Positions 1 to 7,122 of a stretch of 9,325 bases of DNA are shown here, in pieces. How positions within the stretch are numbered: the stretch's first letter is position 1; every line of letters starts with the position of its first letter. The DNA is from CAYJLB01 sp964370845 (GTDB lineage: Bacteria > Bacillota > Clostridia > Oscillospirales > Ruminococcaceae), in NCBI GenBank assembly GCA_964370845.1, contig CAYJLB010000074.1, positions 1 to 9,325 on the forward strand, read 5' to 3'. Made by a program: the position numbers and the translations under genes. The notes beneath the pieces are model-generated. The model had not been told where the DNA came from and did not search any database. It was given only the letters and a program-made list of their open reading frames with translations.

Positions 1-144
1 AGCCCTATTCATCATCATTTTGAGATGAGTAAGTGGAGTGAGTATAAAATTGTAATTGTATTTTCATTAATTACACTATTATCCTCAGCAGTAGTAATTG
101 CATTTTTTATTGAAACAGTAAATAGTGTAGTGTCAGTGAGTTAA
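1..144 (+). CDS. mraY: MraY, phospho-MurNAc-pentapeptide translocase (3' end only)
   Basis: The window opens inside this gene; 47 codons and the TAA stop at 142-144 are present. The visible residues begin SPIHHHFEMSKWSE, which matches the conserved C-terminal PLHHHFE segment of MraY. One hydrophobic helix (about residues 18-38 of the fragment) and a short tail follow. MraY is a membrane enzyme that transfers phospho-MurNAc-pentapeptide from UDP to undecaprenyl phosphate, giving lipid I, the substrate of MurG encoded just downstream. The gap to ftsW is only 16 bp and holds the ftsW ribosome binding site, so the two are surely co-transcribed. The HHH motif makes the assignment firm despite the truncation, which is due to the window edge and not to mutation. 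Confidence 0.93.
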   Translation, partial: SPIHHHFEMSKWSEYKIVIVFSLITLLSSAVVIAFFIETVNSVVSVS

Positions 145-160
145 GGAAGGAGGTTTTTCC

Positions 161-1429
161 TTGGAACAAAGAAAAAAAATTAACCATACAAGAAATATAA
201 GTGTTAGTTCGAATAATATTAAAACTTCAAGGGGAAATAAAACTTCTGTAAATAAAAAAGTTGAAACAAGAAAAGAAAAAACTTCAAAAAAAGCAAAGTC
301 CGGAATTTTTTATATAGCAAGAGATTTTGATAAACCTTATTTTATTTTAGTAATAACCTTGTTGACAATTGGAATGGTTGCAATGTTTTCCGCTAGTTAT
401 AGTGAGGGTTTGAGTGACTTTAACGATGGACTTTACTTCCTAAAAAGACAAGGCGGATTTGCAGTTATTGGAATTGCGGCTATGATTGTAATTTCTTTTG
501 TTAACTATAATTTTTTAGATAAGGCAAAAATTGCCTTTGGTGTGTTTATCCCAACTTTCTTTTTGCTTGCATTTACTTCGTTTTTTGGAGTTTCTCATAA
601 TGATTCAAGACGGTGGATTGAAATAGCAGGACTTGAATTCCAACCTTCTGAAATTATGAAATTTGCTTTAATTTTGCTTTTTTCATACATGATTTCAAAC
701 CGCTATGAAAAAATGAAAGATTTTAAGTATGGAATTATTCCTTTTGGAATTATTTTAGGTGCAGTGGCTGGCGTGCTTATGTTGCAACCTCACCTTTCTG
801 CTACAATACTTATGATTGCTATTGGTGTTGTTTTAATGTTCGTTGGTGGAACAAGAATTACTCATATTGTTGCTATAGGAATTATTGGCTTAGTCGGGTT
901 AGCACTTGTTGTTGCATTCTTGTATTTTGTACAAGGATATGATTACTTTGGTGCGAGAATGCAAAGTTGGCAAAATCCTTTTTCCGATATGCAAGGGGAC
1001 ACTTGGCAAACTGCACAATCGCTAATTGCTATAGGTTCGGGCGGACTTTTTGGAATGGGATTTGGTAATTCAAGACAAAAGTTTTTGTATTTGCCTGAAA
1101 GCCAAAACGACTTTGTTTTCGCAATTTGGTGCGAAGAAATGGGATTTATCGGTGCAGCATTGGTAATTCTATTATTTATATTGTTAATTTTTAGAGGCTT
1201 TTATCTAGCTTCTATTGCAAAAAATAAATTTGGAATGTTGCTTATTATTGGAGTAACGGTTCAAATCGGGTTACAAGCCTTGCTTAATATAGCTGTTGTA
1301 ACAAACTCAATTCCAAACACTGGGATAAGTTTGCCTTTCTTTAGCTATGGTGGTACAGCCCTTGTAATGCAACTTGCAAGTGCGGGTGTAGTTTTATCTG
1401 TATCAAGGCAAGTGGTTGAAGATGAATAA
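161..1429 (+). CDS. ftsW: FtsW/SpoVE-family SEDS peptidoglycan polymerase
   Basis: This 422-residue polytopic membrane protein polymerises lipid II into glycan strands with a partner class B PBP. Family motifs seen are PSEIMK at residues 162-167, QPHLSAT at 209-215, an RMQSWQNPF segment before the extracellular loop, and LPESQNDFVFA, whose Asp317 aligns with the proposed catalytic aspartate of SEDS enzymes. About ten hydrophobic helices lie between residue 58 and the C terminus. The first ~50 residues are a hydrophilic, Lys/Asn/Ser/Thr-rich extension, longer than the short N termini of model FtsW proteins. The TTG start at 161 is chosen because AAGGAGGT (147-154) sits 6 nt upstream. FtsW, SpoVE and RodA are hard to separate by sequence; the place between mraY and murG favours FtsW or its sporulation paralogue SpoVE. 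The QPHLS segment replaces the more familiar QPDxG of model enzymes. Confidence 0.93.
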   Translation: MEQRKKINHTRNISVSSNNIKTSRGNKTSVNKKVETRKEKTSKKAKSGIFYIARDFDKPYFILVITLLTIGMVAMFSASYSEGLSDFNDGLYFLKRQGGFAVIGIAAMIVISFVNYNFLDKAKIAFGVFIPTFFLLAFTSFFGVSHNDSRRWIEIAGLEFQPSEIMKFALILLFSYMISNRYEKMKDFKYGIIPFGIILGAVAGVLMLQPHLSATILMIAIGVVLMFVGGTRITHIVAIGIIGLVGLALVVAFLYFVQGYDYFGARMQSWQNPFSDMQGDTWQTAQSLIAIGSGGLFGMGFGNSRQKFLYLPESQNDFVFAIWCEEMGFIGAALVILLFILLIFRGFYLASIAKNKFGMLLIIGVTVQIGLQALLNIAVVTNSIPNTGISLPFFSYGGTALVMQLASAGVVLSVSRQVVEDE

Positions 1430-1447
1430 ATATTAAAGGAGAAAATA

Positions 1448-2578
1448 ATGCTTAGAGTATTACTTGCAGGTGGAGGGACAGCGGGGCATATTAACCCAGC
1501 AATTTCCATAGCTGAAATCATAAAAGAAGAACACCCTGATGCAGTATTTTTATTTGCGGGAAATCCAAATGGAATGGAAGCGAAACTTCTTCCTAAAGCT
1601 GGATATAATTTTGCTCCAATAAAAGTAAGCGGTTTTCAAAGAAAAATTAATGTAAAAAATATTGGTAGAAATGTAAAAGCTTGCTCTTATCTTGCAATGG
1701 CTGGACAAAGGGCAAAGCAAATTATAAAAGAATTTAAGCCGGATTTAGTTGTTGGGACGGGTGGTTATGTAAGTGGACCTGTTGTTTTAAAAGCTGCTAA
1801 AATGGGTATAAAAACTGTAATTCACGAGCAAAATGCTTTTCCAGGTGTGACAACAAAACTTTTATCAAAACACGTTGATGTTGTAATGCTTACTGTTGAG
1901 TCAGCGAAAAAGTATTTCAAAGATAACGTTCGATTTGAAGTAACTGGAATTCCTATTAGAAAAGGTTTTTCCACAATGGATAAAGAAGTTGCGAAAAGTG
2001 AGATTAATTTCCCACAAGGAGTGACAATTCTTTCTTCGGGGGGAAGTTTGGGTGCAGGTGCTATAAACCAAACAGTTTCCGACCTTATAATTTACACACA
2101 GAAAAACAATTTAGACATTAATCATATACATAGTTATGGTGGAATGGGCGAAAATACTTTCGAGAAAAAATTAACTGATAACGGTGTAAAATTAGAGGGA
2201 AATAAAAGGCTTAAAGTACAAAAATATATTGATAATATGCCAACGTGTATGGCCGCGGCTGATATTGTAATTTCTCGTTGTGGAGCAAGCTCAATAGCTG
2301 AACTTCAATGCGCTGGGAGAGGCTCAATATTAATTCCGTCGCCTATAGTTGCGGAAAATCATCAATATCACAATGGTTTAGTTCTAGAAAAAGCAGGAGC
2401 TGGCATCTTGATTGAACAAAAAGATTTGACAAGCGAAATGCTAATCGAAAAGGTTATGGAACTTTACAATAATAAAGATAAGTTGGAAAAGCTAAGTGAA
2501 AATGCAAGAAAACTTCATATTAAGGACACTAACCAACGAATTTATAAAGTTATTTCAAAATTAATCAAAGATAAATAA
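1448..2578 (+). CDS. murG: MurG, UDP-GlcNAc:lipid I N-acetylglucosaminyltransferase
   Basis: MurG is a peripheral inner-face membrane enzyme (GT28 family) that adds GlcNAc to lipid I, making lipid II. The protein has 376 residues, slightly longer than the usual 355-370. The N-terminal Rossmann domain shows GGGTAGHINP (residues 8-17), with His14 at the position of the conserved active-site histidine, then GTGGYVSGP (103-111) and HEQN (126-129). The C-terminal nucleotide-sugar domain has GGSLGA (198-203), SRCGASSIAEL (277-287) and ENHQYHNG (303-310), the region that holds UDP-GlcNAc. AAAGGAG at 1435-1441 lies 6 nt before the ATG. It follows ftsW by 18 bp and is therefore part of the same transcript, with product and substrate linked to MraY upstream and FtsW. 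Confidence 0.97.
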   Translation: MLRVLLAGGGTAGHINPAISIAEIIKEEHPDAVFLFAGNPNGMEAKLLPKAGYNFAPIKVSGFQRKINVKNIGRNVKACSYLAMAGQRAKQIIKEFKPDLVVGTGGYVSGPVVLKAAKMGIKTVIHEQNAFPGVTTKLLSKHVDVVMLTVESAKKYFKDNVRFEVTGIPIRKGFSTMDKEVAKSEINFPQGVTILSSGGSLGAGAINQTVSDLIIYTQKNNLDINHIHSYGGMGENTFEKKLTDNGVKLEGNKRLKVQKYIDNMPTCMAAADIVISRCGASSIAELQCAGRGSILIPSPIVAENHQYHNGLVLEKAGAGILIEQKDLTSEMLIEKVMELYNNKDKLEKLSENARKLHIKDTNQRIYKVISKLIKDK

Positions 2579-2593
2579 ATGGAAACTACCCTT

Positions 2594-2622
2594 TTGTAAC
2601 TTAATTTTCTCTATTGCATAAT
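2594..2622 (+). promoter_or_regulatory. Probable promoter upstream of murA
   Basis: TTGTAA (2594-2599) and CATAAT (2617-2622) are separated by exactly 17 nt, matching the vegetative -35/-10 consensus at 4/6 and 5/6 positions. Transcription would start near 2629, about 50 nt before the murA start. The 103-bp gap before murA, the longest between the first five genes, is consistent with an internal promoter. Such hexamer pairs also arise by chance in AT-rich DNA. Confidence 0.5.
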
Positions 2623-2672
2623 ATATTTTATCAAACCATTTTTAAAATGGAAAAAATGCAAGAGAAATTGAG
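2600..2672 (+). repeat. Long inverted repeat in the murA leader, reaching the Shine-Dalgarno
   Basis: The arm 2600-2619 pairs with 2656-2672: about 17 pairs, one of them G-T, with three unpaired bases on the 5' side. The 36-nt loop contains a second perfect hairpin, CCATTTT-T-AAAATGG (2636-2650). The 3' arm ends in the AG of the murA Shine-Dalgarno, so a transcript carrying both arms could hide the ribosome binding site. The 5' arm overlaps the predicted promoter, so transcripts starting near 2629 would lack it. There is no T-run, so it is not an ordinary terminator. Confidence 0.4.
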
Positions 2673-2675
2673 GTG
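2670..2675 (+). promoter_or_regulatory. Ribosome binding site deciding the murA start
   Basis: GAGGTG lies 6 nt before the ATG at 2682. A GTG at 2673, which would give a protein three residues longer, overlaps this site and has no good site of its own. This favours 2682, which also gives residue numbering very close to that of E. coli MurA. Confidence 0.7.
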
Positions 2676-2681
2676 CAGTCA

Positions 2682-3935
2682 ATGCAAAAGTTAATTGTTG
2701 AGGGTGGAAATAAGATTTCGGGTGAAATATTTGTGCATGGTGCAAAAAATAGTGCGTTGCCACTTCTTGCGGCAACAATTCTTTCAGGGGAAAAAACTAT
2801 TTTACATAATTGTCCTTTGTTATCTGATTCCTTTGCGGCTTGTAGAATTTTATCCTATTTAGGTTGCGATTGTAACAGGGAAGACAGCGTTGTAACTGTT
2901 GATACTGCGGGGCTTAAAGACTTTGAAGTACCTGACGAATTGATGAGGGAAATGCGTTCTTCTATAGTATTTTTGGGAGCAATTCTAGGTCGAATTGGAA
3001 AATGTAGACTTTCTTTCCCAGGTGGGTGTGATTTAGGGGCAAGACCAATCGATCTTCACCTTTGTGCACTTAAACAAATGGGAGTGAAAATTACCGAAGA
3101 ACACGGTTTTTTATACTGCATAGTGGATAAGGAGCTTAAAGGAAGCAAAATTCATTTATCCTTGCCCTCGGTTGGGGCAACTGAAAACATTATTCTTGCG
3201 GCTGTGCTTGCTAAGGGAGATACTGTTATCTCAAATGCGGCTAGAGAGCCTGAAATTGTTGACCTTGCGAATTTTTTAAACCTTTGTGGTGGGAAGATTA
3301 AAGGTCAAGGAGAAAGCACAATTTATATTACTGGAGTAGATAAACTCCACGGCTGTGAATACACCGTTATGCCCGATAGAATAGTAGCTTCTACATACTT
3401 AGCGGCGGCGGCTGTCACAGGGGGAGAAGTTGTCCTAAAAAACGTTGTAACTAAAGACATACACTCGGTTTTGTCAACTTTTGAGGAAATGGGCTGTAAA
3501 TATTATCCATATGAAAATAAGGTTTGCTTTATGTCACCAAATATGTTAAAATCAGTAGGTAGAATTCACACAATGCCCTTCCCCGGATTTCCCACAGATG
3601 TTCAATCTATAATAATGGCTTGTCTTGCTAAAGCAAAGGGTACAAGTGTTATTGTTGAGAATATTTTTGAGAATAGATTTCGTTATGTTGGGGAGCTTCT
3701 CAGAATGGGGGCGGACATTAAAATTGAGGGCAGAGTAGCTGTTGTTAACGGTGTGAAAAAATTACAAGGAGCTAACGTTTTTGCTACTGACTTACGGGCT
3801 GGCGCGGCATTGATAATTGCTGGACTAAGTGCAGAAGGTACAACTTTAGTGAATGACATAAAATATATTGACCGTGGATATGAATGTATTGAGAAAAGCC
3901 TTTCTTCCATTGGTGGAAAGATTATTAGGGATTAG
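2682..3935 (+). CDS. murA: MurA, UDP-N-acetylglucosamine 1-carboxyvinyltransferase
   Basis: MurA is a cytosolic EPSP-synthase-fold enzyme that transfers enolpyruvate from PEP to UDP-GlcNAc, the first committed step of peptidoglycan synthesis. From ATG 2682 it has 417 residues, the usual family length. Visible active-site residues are Lys22-Asn23 in GAKNSALP, Cys116 in PGGCDLGARPIDLH (E. coli Cys115, the residue alkylated by fosfomycin), Asp306 in PGFPTDVQ, Arg372 in DLRAGAAL and the Arg of YIDRGYE near the C terminus. The retained cysteine predicts a fosfomycin-sensitive enzyme as far as the target goes. Many Firmicutes carry two MurA paralogues; whether this is the main one cannot be told here. 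Placement between murG and ftsQ is where Bacillus has murB. A promoter and a hairpin precede it. Confidence 0.97.
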   Translation: MQKLIVEGGNKISGEIFVHGAKNSALPLLAATILSGEKTILHNCPLLSDSFAACRILSYLGCDCNREDSVVTVDTAGLKDFEVPDELMREMRSSIVFLGAILGRIGKCRLSFPGGCDLGARPIDLHLCALKQMGVKITEEHGFLYCIVDKELKGSKIHLSLPSVGATENIILAAVLAKGDTVISNAAREPEIVDLANFLNLCGGKIKGQGESTIYITGVDKLHGCEYTVMPDRIVASTYLAAAAVTGGEVVLKNVVTKDIHSVLSTFEEMGCKYYPYENKVCFMSPNMLKSVGRIHTMPFPGFPTDVQSIIMACLAKAKGTSVIVENIFENRFRYVGELLRMGADIKIEGRVAVVNGVKKLQGANVFATDLRAGAALIIAGLSAEGTTLVNDIKYIDRGYECIEKSLSSIGGKIIRD

Positions 3936-3959
3936 TTTGAAAATTAAAAACTTCAAACT
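3934..3959 (+). repeat. Weak hairpin at the murA stop codon
   Basis: AGTTTGAA (3934-3941) and TTCAAACT (3952-3959) form a perfect 8-bp stem with a 10-nt AT-rich loop. It begins inside the murA stop codon and ends before the ftsQ ribosome binding site. No T-run follows and the stem has only two GC pairs, so it is not a convincing terminator; it may be an RNA-stability or spacing element, or chance. Confidence 0.3.
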
Positions 3960-3975
3960 TGGAGTTTAGCAAGAC

Positions 3976-3982
3976 AAAGGAG
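3976..3982 (+). promoter_or_regulatory. ftsQ ribosome binding site with long spacing
   Basis: AAAGGAG is the only good Shine-Dalgarno before ftsQ, but it lies 13 nt from the GTG start at 3996, longer than the usual 5-9. An in-frame TGA at 3984-3986 rules out a start further upstream, and no ATG, GTG or TTG lies in frame between that stop and 3996. Confidence 0.55.
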
Positions 3983-3995
3983 TTGAAAAAATATA

Positions 3996-4844
3996 GTGAA
4001 AGGTAAATCTGAAGTTCCAACAAGAGAACAAAATACAGGAAAAGTTCCTTATGGAAGTAAAAGACCTAAAAAAAGAAGAAATAAGAAAAATCTCATTCTT
4101 TACTATATAATTTTCGGAGTTATTATTGTTGCGACAGTTATAATTTTATCTACGACTGTGTTTTTTAAGCTTGAGGCTGTTAATATAACAGGGGAAAGTA
4201 TCTATACAAGTGAGGAAATAAACGCAGTTGTAGATGTTAATGAGGGGGACAACCTTTTTGCAATCGACGTTTTTGAAATAGAAGAAACAATTCTAGCCAC
4301 TTTCCCTGCTATTGAAACTGTTAATGTTAGAAGGAGATTGCCTAGTAGCATTGAAATTTCTGTTACACCTTGCGTAAAAATGGCTGAACTAGAGCAAGAT
4401 GGGGAATATTATCTCATCAGTGAAGGTTTCAAAGTAATGGGAATGAGGAGTGAAATTCCTACCAGTGAAACAATCGTAATTTATGGTTTTGAAGCAAATG
4501 AAATTACTTTTGGGCAAAAAATAACTTCTGTTGACCCAAATAAAGAAGAAACTTTAAACGAAATTCTCACTGCACTTGAAGAAAATGAATTCACTGAAAT
4601 CACTGACATAAATATTGAGGACAGGCTTAATATTGTCTTAGTTTTTGACAATAGAATTCCTATTGAACTTGGTAGTTCTTACGATATTGATTACAAAATT
4701 CAAATCATAAAGCAAACTATAAATGAGCTTGTTGAAGATGATTTTGTAGGGAAATTAACAATGGTAGGAAGCTTGTTTATTCAAAAAATTGAGGGCGAAT
4801 TCGACCAGTTCGGTAGAGAGCCAAACCAAATAATTATTGGATAA
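3996..4844 (+). CDS. ftsQ: FtsQ/DivIB cell division protein
   Basis: This is a bitopic divisome protein of 282 residues. It has a short cytoplasmic tail very rich in Lys/Arg (residues 1-32), one membrane helix (about 33-57), and a POTRA domain (about 57-126) containing FKLEAVNITG, GDNLFAID and a run of arginines before LPSSIEISV. A C-terminal beta domain follows (about 127-270). FtsQ/DivIB links the FtsL-FtsB/DivIC pair to the septal synthase and so acts with the FtsW encoded upstream. It starts at GTG 3996, 60 bp after murA, with an unusually wide gap to its ribosome binding site, which may hold translation low as expected for a scarce protein. The family is poorly conserved in sequence; the call rests on topology, the POTRA signature and position before ftsZ. 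Confidence 0.9.
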   Translation: MKGKSEVPTREQNTGKVPYGSKRPKKRRNKKNLILYYIIFGVIIVATVIILSTTVFFKLEAVNITGESIYTSEEINAVVDVNEGDNLFAIDVFEIEETILATFPAIETVNVRRRLPSSIEISVTPCVKMAELEQDGEYYLISEGFKVMGMRSEIPTSETIVIYGFEANEITFGQKITSVDPNKEETLNEILTALEENEFTEITDINIEDRLNIVLVFDNRIPIELGSSYDIDYKIQIIKQTINELVEDDFVGKLTMVGSLFIQKIEGEFDQFGREPNQIIIG

Positions 4845-4930
4845 TAATTACAATTTAACCCTTTAAAAGAGTAAAAACTTAATTTATAAGTAAATTTTAA
4901 GAAAAAATATTATAAAATTCGCTAAAACAC

Positions 4931-4962
4931 TTGAATTTATATTGGTTTTATGTTACTATAAT
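4931..4962 (+). promoter_or_regulatory. Probable ftsZ promoter
   Basis: The 157-bp gap between ftsQ and the ftsZ start is very AT-rich and contains TTGAAT (4931-4936). Two overlapping -10 choices follow: TACTAT (4954-4959) at a 17-nt spacing and the perfect TATAAT (4957-4962) at a 20-nt spacing. Either would start transcription close to 4966-4970, leaving a leader of about 35 nt. A separate ftsZ promoter fits the need for far more FtsZ than FtsQ. No terminator-like hairpin with a T-run is seen in the gap, so read-through from the dcw operon is also likely. Confidence 0.5.
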
Positions 4963-4988
4963 TAATGAATATGAAAAAATGTAAAATT

Positions 4989-4997
4989 GGGAGGAAG
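4989..4997 (+). promoter_or_regulatory. Strong ribosome binding site deciding the ftsZ start
   Basis: GGGAGGAAG, near complementary to the 16S 3' end, sits a few nt before ATG 5002. A TTG at 4987 opens the same frame five codons earlier but overlaps this site, so it is not the start. Confidence 0.85.
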
Positions 4998-5001
4998 TCA
5001 A

Positions 5002-6135
5002 ATGGTTGCTTTTGCATATGAATCACCTGAAATCGGTGAAGTAAAAATTAAAGTTGTTGGTGTTGGCGGCGGCGGCGGTAATGCGCTAAACTGTATGGTT
5101 TTAGCTGGCGTTAAAAACATAGATTATATTGCTGTGAACACAGATGCGCAAGCTCTTTCTAGATCACAAGCTACTGAAAAAATTCAAATTGGTACTAAAT
5201 TAACACACGGTCTTGGTGCGGGTGGTCGCCCTGAAGTTGGGGAAGGCTCTGCTCAAGAAAGTAAAGATGAAATCGCTGAGGCTATTAAAGGCGCAAATAT
5301 GATTTTCATCACTGCCGGAATGGGTGGTGGTACTGGTACTGGTGCTGCTCCTGTTGTAGCTGAAATTGCTAAAGATATGGGGATTTTAACTGTTGCTGTT
5401 GTAACTAAGCCTTTTAATTTTGAAGGTGCTAAAAAAATGCAACAAGCTGAAAAAGGTATTAACGAGCTATTAAAGCACGTTGATTCACTTGTTGTAATTC
5501 CAAATGAAAAATTATTATCAAGCGAAACAAAACTCACTATGCGTCAGTCTTTTGCGCTTGCTGATGATGTACTAAAAAGCGGTGTAAAGAGTATTTCTGA
5601 CCTTATCTTAAATCCTGGATTTATCAACCTTGACTTTGCTGACGTATCTACTATTATGAAAAGTGCTGGATACGCACATATGGCTATTGGTCATGGTGAA
5701 GGTAAAGACAAAATTCAAGAAGCTACAAGTCAAGTTATTACTAGCCCACTTCTTGAAACATCAATTAAAGGTGCAAAACGTCTACTTATCAATATCGTTG
5801 CTTCTGATGATATTCTTATTGACGAAGTTAATGACGCATCAAAACTTATTCAAAACGCAGCTGCGCCTGATGTTGAAATCATCTTTGGTGCTTCATATAT
5901 TGAAGATGTTTCTGATATGGTTTCAATTACAGTTATCGCTGCTGACTTTGACGGTCACGGACATGGTTCGCCTACTCCTATTGCACCAGTTCAAATGCAA
6001 GAACCTGTTAGACAAGCTCAACCTACTCCAATGCAAAACAATAACCCTACTTTTAACACTTCCCCAGCTTCTGCGGGAAACAACAACAACGAATATTATG
6101 ATGATATATTCAAAATGATTAAAAATAGAGGTTAA
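5002..6135 (+). CDS. ftsZ: FtsZ, tubulin-like division GTPase
   Basis: FtsZ polymerises with GTP into the cytokinetic ring and recruits the divisome. From ATG 5002 it has 377 residues. Seen are the GVGGGGGNALN nucleotide loop (20-30), GLGAGGRPEVG (70-80), the tubulin signature GGGTGTG (108-114), and the T7 loop NPGFINLDFADV (204-215), whose Asp211 and Asp214 complete the GTPase site of the neighbouring subunit. A Pro/Gln/Asn-rich linker (about 318-363) follows, then a short conserved tail ending YYDDIFKMIKNRG, the peptide that normally binds membrane anchors. No ftsA is adjacent, so the anchor would have to be SepF or an FtsA encoded elsewhere. Codon use is heavy in GCT, GGT and GTT, as expected for an abundant protein. 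corA follows after 25 bp. Confidence 0.98.
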   Translation: MVAFAYESPEIGEVKIKVVGVGGGGGNALNCMVLAGVKNIDYIAVNTDAQALSRSQATEKIQIGTKLTHGLGAGGRPEVGEGSAQESKDEIAEAIKGANMIFITAGMGGGTGTGAAPVVAEIAKDMGILTVAVVTKPFNFEGAKKMQQAEKGINELLKHVDSLVVIPNEKLLSSETKLTMRQSFALADDVLKSGVKSISDLILNPGFINLDFADVSTIMKSAGYAHMAIGHGEGKDKIQEATSQVITSPLLETSIKGAKRLLINIVASDDILIDEVNDASKLIQNAAAPDVEIIFGASYIEDVSDMVSITVIAADFDGHGHGSPTPIAPVQMQEPVRQAQPTPMQNNNPTFNTSPASAGNNNNEYYDDIFKMIKNRG

Positions 6136-6160
6136 TAAATAATTAAATACAGGTGTCAAT

Positions 6161-7084
6161 ATGATACAATTTTATAAAACGATACATAATACCGTGGTGG
6201 AAATTGATAGAATGGAGTCGGGGTGTTGGGTTTGCGTAATTGCGCCTACTCCTGACGAAATTACGACACTTGTGGACGAGTACAAATTAGATAGCGGATT
6301 TATCTACTCCTCACTTGACGAAGAAGAATCGGCTCGTGTGGAACTTGAAGATGATCAAACGCTTATAATTGTCGATAGTCCAACGGTGGAAAAGCAAACT
6401 GAAAATACTATTCAATATGTTACCACCCCTATGGGAATTATTTTAAAGTCCAACTGTGTTTTTACTATTTCTTATAAAGAAAACCTTGTTTTGTCCGAAT
6501 TTTCAAGCGGGCTTATTAGGAATGTCCAAACGCATTTAAAAACTCAGTTTGTACTAAATCTTTTGCTTAGAATTGCCAGCAAATTTTTGCAATGTCTAAA
6601 ACAAATTGAAAAAATTTCCAGTTCTTTAGAAAAAAATCTCAGTAAATCAATGAAAAATAAGGAGTTAGTTCAGCTTTTAGGGCTTGAAAAATCTCTTGTA
6701 TATTTTTCAACTTCACTTAAAGCTAATGAAACTATCCTTGAAAAAATTCTTCGGGGTAGGGTTATAAGGCTTTATGAAGAAGATCAAGATTTGCTTGAAG
6801 ATGTGCTTATCGAAGTTAAACAGGCTGTTGAAATGTCCACGATTTACTCAAGTATTTTGAGAGGGATGATGGACGCTTACGGCTCAATTATATCCAATAA
6901 CGTCAATTATGTGATGCAAAGGCTTACAATTGTCACAATAATCATTGCAATTCCAAACATTGTTTTCAGTTTTTATGGAATGAATGTTGCGGATTTGCCT
7001 GGAGCGAGGACGTTAATTGCTTTAGCTGTAGCAGTTTTTATTACATTAGCTGCGGCTGGATTTTTGTTAATGAAAAATAAATAG
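6161..7084 (+). CDS. corA: CorA-family divalent cation (Mg2+/Co2+) transporter
   Basis: The protein has 307 residues with the CorA layout: a soluble N-terminal alpha/beta domain (about 1-140), a long helical region (about 145-245) that forms the inner funnel in this family, then two membrane helices (about 252-272 and 282-302). The signature YGMN is at 272-275, at the end of the first helix; the GMN loop is the pore selectivity filter of CorA pentamers. A short Lys-containing tail ends the chain. AGGTG (6151-6155) precedes the ATG by 5 nt. The 25-bp gap after ftsZ has no terminator, so the gene is probably carried on the ftsZ transcript. CorA-like proteins can move Mg2+, Co2+, Ni2+ or Zn2+; the sequence alone does not settle the ion. 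Confidence 0.93.
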   Translation: MIQFYKTIHNTVVEIDRMESGCWVCVIAPTPDEITTLVDEYKLDSGFIYSSLDEEESARVELEDDQTLIIVDSPTVEKQTENTIQYVTTPMGIILKSNCVFTISYKENLVLSEFSSGLIRNVQTHLKTQFVLNLLLRIASKFLQCLKQIEKISSSLEKNLSKSMKNKELVQLLGLEKSLVYFSTSLKANETILEKILRGRVIRLYEEDQDLLEDVLIEVKQAVEMSTIYSSILRGMMDAYGSIISNNVNYVMQRLTIVTIIIAIPNIVFSFYGMNVADLPGARTLIALAVAVFITLAAAGFLLMKNK

Positions 7085-7122
7085 CGAATTTGTTAGTTGT
7101 AAATTAGAGAGGGATTTTTTGC

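Noticed and set aside
4905..4921. The 17-mer AAATATTATAAAATTCG occurs again, exactly, at 9008-9024.
   Set aside because: It is almost all A and T; in a sequence of this length and base composition one such match is near chance expectation, and the two contexts (ftsZ leader, downstream of tRNA-Gly) share nothing else.
5253..5537. An antisense open frame of 94 codons in ftsZ, and similar ones in murA (3683-3910) and at 7590-7778.
   Set aside because: They lack ribosome binding sites and recognisable motifs and mirror conserved genes on the other strand.
5663..6118. A 151-codon open frame overlapping ftsZ in another + strand frame.
   Set aside because: It is Leu/Lys-rich and low in complexity, has no ribosome binding site, and lies wholly inside the well-supported ftsZ frame. 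It is a shadow of ftsZ codon bias.
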